From the NCBI RefSeq assembly GCF_017939745.1, contig NZ_JAGKQQ010000001.1, forward strand, positions 4,774,001-4,838,000: DNA of 64,000 nucleotides, given 5' to 3'. The position numbers and the translations under genes are program-made. Positions within the stretch are counted from its first letter, which is position 1. Every line of letters starts with the position of its first letter. The DNA is from Gemmata palustris (GTDB lineage: Bacteria; Planctomycetota; Planctomycetia; Gemmatales; Gemmataceae). The notes below the pieces were generated by a model. The model saw only the letters and a program-made list of their open reading frames with translations, did no database searches and was not told the origin of the DNA. Below, in pieces: positions 1 to 8,900 of this stretch.

Positions 1-2708
1 GCGGCCTCGGGCCAGGAACGGCTGAGGTAGTATTCGTCCTTCGGGCCGAAGAAGTTCACGTGACCGAACGGCAGATAGAAGCGCCAGTAGCCCGCGCCCG
101 TGAGCCGCAACCACAGGTTGCCTTGCGTGTCGAACACCTCGAGCCCGTGCCGGTAGTGCCGCGCGGACTCTTGCTCGTTGTGCCCGCGCACGACCAGGTG
201 CGAACCGATTTCCGGCGTGGGGCCGAAGTATTCGACCTTCTGCACTTCAAATGGCAGGAGGATGCGCCCGGTCCAGTCCGGTTGCTCGAGGTGCCACGCG
301 CCGAGGATGTGCATCGCGGCGTCCATCAGCACCGGATCGATCGCGTAGTGCGGATCTTTGTTCGAGCGGAACCACGTCTCGCGTGACTGTACTTCGAGCG
401 TCCCTTCGATCCCCTCGCGCCCGGTCCGATCGAGCGTGCGAATCATCTGGAAGACGGGGCCGTGGAACATGTTCCGGCGCAAATCTTCGATGGTAGACTT
501 GCACGGAACTTCGTCGGTGAGGTCGAACGGCAGCGGGGGCGCGGGGTCCGGGTACCGGTCCGCGAGCACGATCACCGCTTCGGACGACGCCTTGTTCGCG
601 CCCTCGCGGAGGAACGAGTTGCCGAGGTCGCGCACGTTCGCTTTGACCTCGACGGTCCCGGTCGCCTCGTCCACGGACGACACCGTGGCGCGCACCTCGA
701 GCGTGGTCGTTTCGGCATCAAATGGCAGCCACCGGAACAGCCGGATGTTGCGGAGCCCGATCACGACCTTGCCCGGTACGAGCATGGCCGCCGCTTCGGA
801 CATCGCTTCGAGGCTAAATGTCATCGGGAGTACGGGGAGCCCGTTCTGCGCCGGGTTCTCCCGGCTGACGCCGCGCCCGCCGAGCGTGTGGTCGTCCGCG
901 TACAGGTCTTCGCGCTCGTCCATCACCCGGCGGAACACGATCTCGCGCCCCGGTTCGTACTGGATGATGGATTCGACGAGCGCGAACGGCTTGGGTTCGG
1001 GAGCAGCGGGTGCAACGGGCGCCGAATCGATCGGGAGCGAGAGGTCCGCGAGCGCGAGCAGTTCCGGCGGCAGCGGAGCTGATTGCCCGCGCCCACGGAA
1101 GAACGCCGTCATCACCTCGCGCTGCGTGTCGAGGAACTGCTCCATCACGTCGAGGTAACCGTTCATGATGGAGGAACCTACCTGTAACCCCTCCCCAACC
1201 CCTCCCCTAAACGGAGAGGGGCTTAAAACCGGCGCTTGCAGCGTGTATTCACTGATGCTTGGGATTTCTCCCCCTTCCTTCTTAGGGAAGGGGGTTGGGG
1301 GGTTAGGTTCTTCTCGCCCCGCGTACAGGTAGCCCAGGTTCAGGTCCACGCCGTGCGCGACCAGTTGCGCGACCATGTGGTTGATCTGCGTCGGGCCGCT
1401 CTTGCGCGTCACGTTCGCGGGGATCGCGGCGAACGACTTGCCGCGGAGGATGTCTTCCACGAACGCCGACAGGTTCCCACGCGGGCCGCATTCCACGAAG
1501 AGGCGCACGCCCTCCCGGTGCATGGTTTCGATCATGCGCGTGAACTCGACCGGGGTGACCCAGTGGTTCACCGCGAGGTCGCGCATGGCGTCGGGATCGG
1601 TCGGGAACAGTTCGCCGGTGGAGCAGCAGTAAACGGCCGTTTGCGTCGGGCTGAACGGCACGTTCACGAACAGCTCGCGGAGCGCCCCCATGTACGGCTC
1701 GAACAGCGGCGTGTGGTACGGCCGCTTGAACGGCAACCGCTCGCAAATGATCCCGCGCTCCGTGAGCGCGGCTTCCACCGCGGCGATCGGGTGCGCCGGC
1801 CCCACCGCGACGCACTGGTGCGGGCAGTTGTCCATCGCGACGATCACCGCGCCGCCCGCGACCACGTCCGCGACCTCCATGATGGTCGCCTTGCTCGCGC
1901 CGACCGCGAGCAGCACGACTTCCGGCCCACCGACCGCGCTCTCCTGGCGCTGCATGATCTCCATGATTTCCGGCAGCCGCGACTCGTGCTGGTCCTGGGC
2001 GCGCATCGCCCCGCTCGCGAGCAGCGCGCCGAGTTCGCCGGCGCTGTGCCCGGCCATCGCGGAAACCGGGATCTGAAGGTTCTGGAGCACGCGGAGGATC
2101 GCCTGGTCCGCGAGCAGCACGCCGAAGATGGACGGCCCCAGGCCGCGCAATTCGGCTTCAGCGGCCGCCTTGTCCTCGGCCGTCGCATCGACCGGGAGGT
2201 GCAGCACGCGCCGTAACGAAGTCTCCGGGCGCCCGGCTTCGGCCGCGAGCTGGTCGCACCACGCGAAGGTTTCTTCCACTTCCGGGAACACGCCGCACAG
2301 GTCCGCGAGCATGTTCAGGTATTGCGCGCCCTCGCCCGGGAACAGGAGCGCGACCGTGCCCTGCTCCGCGAGCGGCTGCTCGAAGAAGTAGATGCCGTTC
2401 GCGTCACGGACCTGCTTGGTCTTCGGATCGCCGATTCGCTCCGCCGCCCGCTTGAGGCGCGTGAGCAGGTCGGCCCGGGAACCCGCGACGACAGCGAGCC
2501 GCGCCCCGCCGGGCTGAAGTTCGCGAGAGAGAGGCGCTGCGAAATCGACGAGCGCGGCGTCGGGCTGTTGCTCGATCTGCTCCACCAGAGCCAGCACGCG
2601 CTCGCGCAGCGCGGCCCGGTCCGCACCGCGCAACACAAATACTTCCGTATCCCAGCCGACCACGGGCGGAATGACGTGTGGTTGCGGGTGCGCGAGGGTT
2701 TGAGTCAT
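1..2708 (-). CDS. Pfa/PKS-like acyltransferase-dehydratase protein (C-terminus outside window)
   Basis: This frame is open from the ATG at 2708 to the window edge (about 902 codons). An N-terminal acyltransferase domain spans about residues 115-460, with the FPGEGAQY entry motif and the nucleophile motif AGHSAGEL near residue 219. A linker (about 465-512) is made entirely of a translated palindromic repeat. After it come a helix with FLDTQREVM and a hot-dog dehydratase-like region containing ENPAQNGLPVLP and HVNFFGP. The order AT-linker-DH resembles parts of PfaB/PfaC of polyunsaturated-fatty-acid synthases and related secondary-lipid synthases. It lies 234 bp downstream of the large KS-containing gene on the same strand, so both probably act in one iterative lipid/polyketide assembly line. 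An ATG at 1166 could start a separate DH protein, but no stop codon separates the halves. The AT assignment is firm; the product is unknown. Confidence 0.82.
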   Translation of the reverse strand, partial: MTQTLAHPQPHVIPPVVGWDTEVFVLRGADRAALRERVLALVEQIEQQPDAALVDFAAPLSRELQPGGARLAVVAGSRADLLTRLKRAAERIGDPKTKQVRDANGIYFFEQPLAEQGTVALLFPGEGAQYLNMLADLCGVFPEVEETFAWCDQLAAEAGRPETSLRRVLHLPVDATAEDKAAAEAELRGLGPSIFGVLLADQAILRVLQNLQIPVSAMAGHSAGELGALLASGAMRAQDQHESRLPEIMEIMQRQESAVGGPEVVLLAVGASKATIMEVADVVAGGAVIVAMDNCPHQCVAVGPAHPIAAVEAALTERGIICERLPFKRPYHTPLFEPYMGALRELFVNVPFSPTQTAVYCCSTGELFPTDPDAMRDLAVNHWVTPVEFTRMIETMHREGVRLFVECGPRGNLSAFVEDILRGKSFAAIPANVTRKSGPTQINHMVAQLVAHGVDLNLGYLYAGREEPNPPTPFPKKEGGEIPSISEYTLQAPVLSPSPFRGGVGEGLQVGSSIMNGYLDVMEQFLDTQREVMTAFFRGRGQSAPLPPELLALADLSLPIDSAPVAPAAPEPKPFALVESIIQYEPGREIVFRRVMDEREDLYADDHTLGGRGVSRENPAQNGLPVLPMTFSLEAMSEAAAMLVPGKVVIGLRNIRLFRWLPFDAETTTLEVRATVSSVDEATGTVEVKANVRDLGNSFLREGANKASSEAVIVLADRYPDPAPPLPFDLTDEVPCKSTIEDLRRNMFHGPVFQMIRTLDRTGREGIEGTLEVQSRETWFRSNKDPHYAIDPVLMDAAMHILGAWHLEQPDWTGRILLPFEVQKVEYFGPTPEIGSHLVVRGHNEQESARHYRHGLEVFDTQGNLWLRLTGAGYWRFYLPFGHVNFFGPKDEYYLSRSWPEA
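1186..1312. repeat. Palindromic repeat pair inserted in frame in a coding sequence
   Basis: Two related G/C-tract elements lie in opposite orientation, at about 1186-1222 and 1268-1306. Each has a small hairpin of its own (CCCCTCC..GGAGAGGGG and CCCCCTTCC..GGAAGGGGG). Read on the minus strand without a stop they give NPPTPFPKKEGG and LSPSPFRGGVGEGL, the recognisable translation of a widespread bacterial intergenic palindrome. They sit exactly in the linker between the AT and DH parts of the synthase. Confidence 0.8.
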
Positions 2709-2736
2709 GGGAGAAATTGTTCGCGTTAAATAGAAG

Positions 2737-2935
2737 CACCAGGGGTTGAAACCCCTGGCTATTTCCGGCGGCCCCGTTGGGGCCGCGAAAACGACGAGAA
2801 TAGAACCAGGGGTTGAAACCCCTGGCTATTCCCGGTGGCCCCGTTGGGGCCGCAAATACAACGAGTGGCCTAGTCTTTTGCCTTTGGACCCCGAAGGGGT
2901 CACCGGGAATAGCCAGGGGTTTCAACCCCTGGCTC
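2737..2935. repeat. Three-copy palindromic intergenic repeat
   Basis: The gap between the two synthase genes holds three copies of a palindrome with core CCAGGGGTTGAAACCCCTGG. They begin near 2743, 2807 and, inverted, 2908. Copies 1 and 2 are each followed by a second hairpin, GGCCCCGTTGGGGCC; the inverted copy is preceded by GACCCCGAAGGGGTC. A shorter version of the same core (ACCCCTGGCTA) recurs around 53470-53600. The element could terminate or process the message between the two synthase genes. Confidence 0.85.
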
Positions 2936-2942
2936 TCTTTGG

Positions 2943-5900
2943 CTACTCCGCGCCGGCGCCCACGGGCTGTGCGGTGGCACGCTGTTTCGGAGCCGACTCG
3001 GTACCACCCGCCACAACGACTTCCGGCTCGCCCTTCGTGCCGAAGATCACTTCGTCCACCGCGAACCCGGCGCCGACGGACGGCTCGATGAGCTTCAGTC
3101 CGCGGGACACGAGGTGCTTCTCCAGGTCCGCGACCATGCCGACCTCGGCCCACGGCCCCCACGCGACCGACACCACGCGCCCCGGCCACTTGCGGTCCAG
3201 ATCGCACGCGAGTTTGCTGAGCACCTCGTTCGCGGCGGCGTAGTCCGACTGCCCGCGGTTCCCGTAGCGGCTCGTGATCGAGGCGAACAGCGCGAAGAAC
3301 TTCAGCTTCGCCGGGTCGAGCTTCCGGGACAGGGTCAGCGCGCTTTCGACCTTCGTGCCGAACACGCGATCGAAGGATTCCGGCGTCTTGTCACGCAGGA
3401 GCTTGTCCTCGATCACGCCGGCGCCGTGGATCACGCCCGCGATGCCGCCCTTCGCGCTCAACTCGTCGATGAGGCCGCCGAACGCCGCGGCGTCGCGCAC
3501 GTCGACCGAGCGGTACTCGGCCGTACCGCCCGCGGCCCGGATCGCGTCGAGGTTGGCGCGGATCTCGCGGTCCTTGAGCAACCGCTTGTACGCGGTCTCG
3601 ATCACGGCCGGCTTCGCGCCGGGTTGCTGCTTCAGGAGCGCGGCCTTGATCTCCGCCGGCGTCTGGAGCGAAGCGGTGTCCGCGCTCTCGGCGGCCGGCG
3701 CGGGCGAACTGCCGACCAGTACGAGCTTCGATTTGTAGCGCGACGCGATTTCCAGTGCGACCTTCGCGGTGATGCCCCGCGCGCCACCGGTGACGAGCAC
3801 CGTGCTGTTCGCGTCGAGCTCGATCGCCTGAACGTCCTTCTCCAGCGGTCCCGGGTCGACCTGCCACGTCTTGCGGAACTCGCCGTCGCGACCAACCTCG
3901 AACGGGCCGTCCGGGTCGCCGAGTTCGCCGAGCAGTTGTTCGACGAGGCGCGGGGCGGCGGTTTCCGCGTTCACGTCCACGACGCGAACGGTGACCTCGG
4001 GCCACTCGTACCCGAGGCACTTGGTGAACCCCGCGACGCCCCCGTGCCCGGCGAAGAAGTCGCCCGGCAGGTCGTCGCCGAACCCCATCGCGCCGCCCAT
4101 CGCGGTGACCGCGAGCAGAACGGCGGAGCCGTTCGTCCCGGCGGCGCGGATGTCGGTCTCCAGCCCGCGGGCGAGCAGGTACAGCGACTTCACTTCGCGG
4201 CGCATCCGCTGCTCGTCGGTCTCGCCCGCGGGCGGTTCCGCGAGCGGCAGCAGGTGAACCAGGCCGGACACCGGGCCGCACTTCTCGCGGATGCGGCCGA
4301 GGAGAGCGGTCACGGCCGCGGGATCGGTCAGGTCGGCCGTGAAGCCCTCGTTCTTGCCCACGCGAACGAGCGCGGTCTTGATGTCGAGTTCCGCGAGCCG
4401 GTCGGCCAGTTCGCGTGCGGTACCAAGTTCGTCGTCGGTGATGACGATGGTGCCAGTCGGCGGGCTGAATTTCGGCCGGATGGGGAGCGGCGCGTCGATC
4501 AGTCGCACCACGAGCCGCTGGACCTCGCCCTGTCGCGCACCGGGGTGGAAGTCGCCGTTCGTGCTCGCACGGGCCGCGGGAGCGTCGCCGCCGGCCGCGG
4601 GTAGCGCGGGCGTTTCGTGCTTGCCGTTCGTCGAAGGAGCCGGCAGCGCGGGCGCGGCCTCGTTCAACGCGCCCATCACGTAATCCGCGATCCCGCGGAG
4701 CGTCTTGATGACGGAGAGTTTCTCCATCTCCAAGTTCGGCTGCTTGCCGTCCGCGCCGGCCTCAATGCTCTCCGCGAGCGCGCCCAACACTTCGACGCGC
4801 TTGATCGAATCGACCCCGAGGTCGGCTTCGAGGTCGAGGTCGATGCTGAGCGCTTCCTTCGGGTACCCGGTGCGCTCGCTCACGAGGTCGAGCAACCGGG
4901 CGAGGAGCGCCTCGCGATCCAACGCGCCGCCCGCGGGCTTCTTCACCGGAGCCGCCACGGGCGCAGCTTCGACAACCGGCGCCGGGGCGTGCTTCCCGTT
5001 TGTTTCGGCCTTGTTGCTGACGGCTGGCGCCGGCGCTTGCGGCCGGGCGACTACGGGCGTCGCGATGCGGTTGGTCGCCAGCGCGGGGACCGGCATCGGG
5101 GTCGCGTGCCCGTTCGTGTGGGCGTGGCCGTTCCCATTTCCGTTCGTGTAAGCGTGTCCGTTCGTGTGCGGCACGACCGGGTAGGCGGCGTGGCCGTTCG
5201 TTTGCGGCGCGGGTGCGGCCCCATTGGACGCACCGAGGAACCCGAGCATCACGGACTTCTGCGTATCGAGGAAGCGCCCCATCACTTCCTGGAACCGCAT
5301 CATCACGGCCGCGGCGCCGTCGGGCGCGGCGTGATGGTGCGCGTGCCCGTTCGTGGAGGGGACCGGGAGAGCGGGTTGAGTTTCGGTGTTGTGCATCATC
5401 GCTCGTGAGGGCGTGGTGACAGCGGGCGGAAGAGCGGCAGCGCTGGGCGCGGGCAGTTTGGGAGCGGGGGTCGGCGCGGGCGGGGCCGCCGGCCTGGTCG
5501 AGCTTTCGGGGCTCGGCGGCTTCGACTTGGCCTTGCCGTTTGCGTCGGGTCGCACGGGTTCGCTCCGGGCCGCAGCGTTGGCCGGAAGCGCCTGGCCCAG
5601 CAACCGCGGCTCGGGTCCGTTCAGCGGCTTACTGCGAACGCCGTTCACGAGCCACGTTGTCGGGGCGAGCTTCGGCTTACCCGTTTCGGCGTTGAGCTTC
5701 GCGAGGTCGAACGCTTGCACGCCCCGACCCACGAACAGTCGGTCGAGGTTGGCAGCGACCCCGGCCGTGAGCAACTGGCCGAGCAAGTGGGCGAGTTGCA
5801 CGAGGCCCGGGCGCGACTTCGCATCGCTCGCGAGCGCGAGGTGCGGTCGGCCCGCAAGAATCTGGCCCGTCAGTCCGGTCAGAACCGCTTGCGGTCCGAC

Positions 5901-8900
5901 TTCCACGAACACCCGCGCACCGGCCTCGTGCATCGCGCGAATCTCGTCCGCGAAACGCACCGGCGAAACGAGGTGTTCCGCGAGTTGCTTCGCGATCACC
6001 CCGCCGTCGGCCGGGTGCGGCGCGGCACTCGTGTTCGAGAACACCGGCTTGCTCGGGGCCGCAAACTTAGCCCGCGCCAGTGCATCGGCCAGCGCCGGTT
6101 TCGCGCCCGCAATCAGCGGCGAGTGGAACCCGCACGCGACCGCGATCCGCTGCGAGCGAATCCCCGCCGCCTGGAGCTTCTCCGCAGCGACCTTCACACC
6201 GTCTTCGGTGCCCGCGATCACGGTTTGGGTCGGCGAGTTGTGGTTCGCGATCCACACATCCGCGATGCCCTTCAGCACCGGCGCGATCGCTTCGGCGGTG
6301 TTGTCCGCGGCGATCATCCCCCCAGGGGCCGTGACCGCGGCTTCGCGAATCGCCAAGCCGCGCTTGAACGACAGGTGCATCAGGTCGTCTTCGGAGAGCG
6401 CCCCGGCCGCGGTGAGCGCCGCGTACTCGCCGTAACTGTGCCCCGCGAAGAAATCGGCTTCGATGCCGAGCGCCGCGAGCAACCGGAACATGCCGATGCT
6501 CGTCGCACCGATACTCGACTGCGCGATTTCCGTCCGGCGCAGTTCGTTGCGGTTCGTGGCCTCGTGTTCCGGCGTGAACGACGAGGGCGGGTAGATGAAC
6601 CGGCTCAGCGGCTTGTCGAGATCGGCCTCGAGTGCGGCTTCCGCCCGGTCGAGAACGTCGCGCACTTCGGAGAACGCCATCGCGACCTGCGCGAGCATGT
6701 CCGGGTACTGCGACCCCTGCCCCGGGAACAGGAACGCGACCTTGCCCGCGGACGCGGACTTGGCGGCGAAGTAGATCCCGCGCGGGTCCGCGTGCGTCTC
6801 GGTCGCTTTGGGCAGCGCCTCGAGGGCCGCGTCGATCTTCTCCTTGAGGTCATCGAGCGAGGACGCGACCACCGCGAGCGTGGCGCTCCCGGTCGCAACG
6901 CCCTTACTGCTCTGCCACACGCTCGCGGCGAGATCGGCCAGCGTGGGCCGCGCGCCCGCGACGATCGCGTCGCGCACGTTCTTCAGGCTCGTGGTGATCG
7001 CCGCCTTGTCCGCCCGGCGCCACACGAAGAGTTCCGTCGGCCACTGACGAATCCCGGTGTTCGGGCGGTTCAGGTAGTCACCGGTGTACTCTTCGAGCAC
7101 CGTGTGGAAGTTCGTGCCCCCGAAGCCGAACGCGCTCACGCCGGCGGTCCGCGGGTACTCGGCCCCGTGGACCCACGGCTTCGCTTCGGTGTTCAGGTAC
7201 AGCGGTCCGCCGTCCAGATTGGCCTTCGGGTTGGGCTTCTCTACCAGCGTCGGCGGGAGCACCTTGTGGTGCAGCGCGAACGCGGTCTTGATGAGCCCCG
7301 CGAGCCCCGCGGCGCACTTGCTGTGCCCGATCATCGACTTCACCGAGCCGATGGCGCACGATTGCGGATCGCCGCCCGCTTCGCGCATCAACTGGCCGAT
7401 CGCGCGGGCTTCGGTCTGGTCACCGACCACGGTCCCGGTGCCGTGCGCCTCCACGAGCGCGACGTTCGACGGGTTCACTCGCGCCTGAGCATACGCCCGG
7501 TGCAGCGCCCGGAGTTGGCCTTCCGCACGCGGGGCGGTGAGCCCCTTATCGCGGCCGTCGCTCGAAGCCCCCACGCCCTTGATGACGGCGTAAATCCGGT
7601 CGCCGTCGCGCTCGGCATCGGCGAGGCGCTTCAGCACCGCGACGCCCACACCCTCCGCGAGTGCGATACCGTCGGCGTCCGCGTCGAACGGCCGGCACCG
7701 CCCCTTCGGGCTGAGCGCGTGCGTCTTCGAGAACGCGACGTAGGCGTAGGGCGTCTGCACCGCGTCGCCGCCCATCACGATGGCGACGTCGCTCGTTCCG
7801 TCGTTCAGTTCGCGAACGCCCGCGTAGAGCGCGGCGAGCGACGACCCGCACGCGGCGTCGATCGCCATGTTCGGGCCGCCGAGGTTGAACCGATTCGCGA
7901 CCCGCCCGGCCGCGACGTTCAGCAGGATGCCGGGGAACGAGTCTTCCGTCCATTCGGGCAACATGCCCTCGCCCAGCGCGACGATCTCGCCCGACTTCAC
8001 CGGCACACCGGGAATCGAATCGAGCAGCGGCATACAGGCGCGGAAGCCATACGAAACGGACAGCGGCATCCCGCCACCGCCCACGCCCAGGATGGCGCAG
8101 GTGCGTTCGCGGGCGAACGGCCGGTCCAGGTAGCCCGCGTCACCGAGCGCTTGATTCACCCCTTCGAGTAGGAGCAGTTGCAGCGGCTCGATGTTCGGGA
8201 TGCTCTTGGGCGTGATACCGTACTTGAGCGGGTCGAACGTGATGTCCGACATGAACCCGCCCCACTTCGACACCATTTTGTCTTTGGCGCGGGGATCAGG
8301 GTCGTAGTACGGGCGCCAGTCCCAGTGCGACGGCGGGATCTCGATGACCGCGTTCGTCTTCGCGAGGATGTTTTCCCAGTACTGCCACAGCGAGCCAGAT
8401 TGGGGGTAGAAGCACGACAGCCCGATGATCGCGACGTCGCACGGCGGCGGCGCGTCCGGCTCCAAGTCCTGGGTGCGGGCGGCCGATTCGGGCAGGATGA
8501 TGCTGTCGGTCACGTTCGCGTGCAACTCGGCGACGGTCGTGACCTTATCGCGGAGCGCGGCGATCTGCCCGATCATGTACATGCCGCGTGCGAACTGCTC
8601 GTCCGCGCTTACATCGGCGAGGCCGCTCCCGTTGCCGTTCACGGACGGCGCGCGGTCCACGCCCTTGCTCGCGACGCGGAGGCGCCCGAGGTTCATGCGC
8701 TCGAGCGCGATGCCGACTTCCAGCGGCGTCTTGCCTTCGGCCTTCAGCTTCCGCTTCTCGGCATCGAACACGTCCGCGTAGGGCGTGGGGATGCAGCGGA
8801 TCGCGTGACCGGGGCCGGTTTCGAGCAACACGGTATCAGCGCACGCGAGCGATTCCTTCTGGAAGCGCTCCGTGATCGCCCCACCGCGCACCGCTTCCTT

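Noticed and set aside
5715-8171. Long plus-strand open frame (over 800 codons) inside the synthase gene
   Set aside because: It is antisense to KS/AT/NPD coding sequence with all motifs on the minus strand. The protein is Arg/His-rich, as expected for a high-GC shadow frame.
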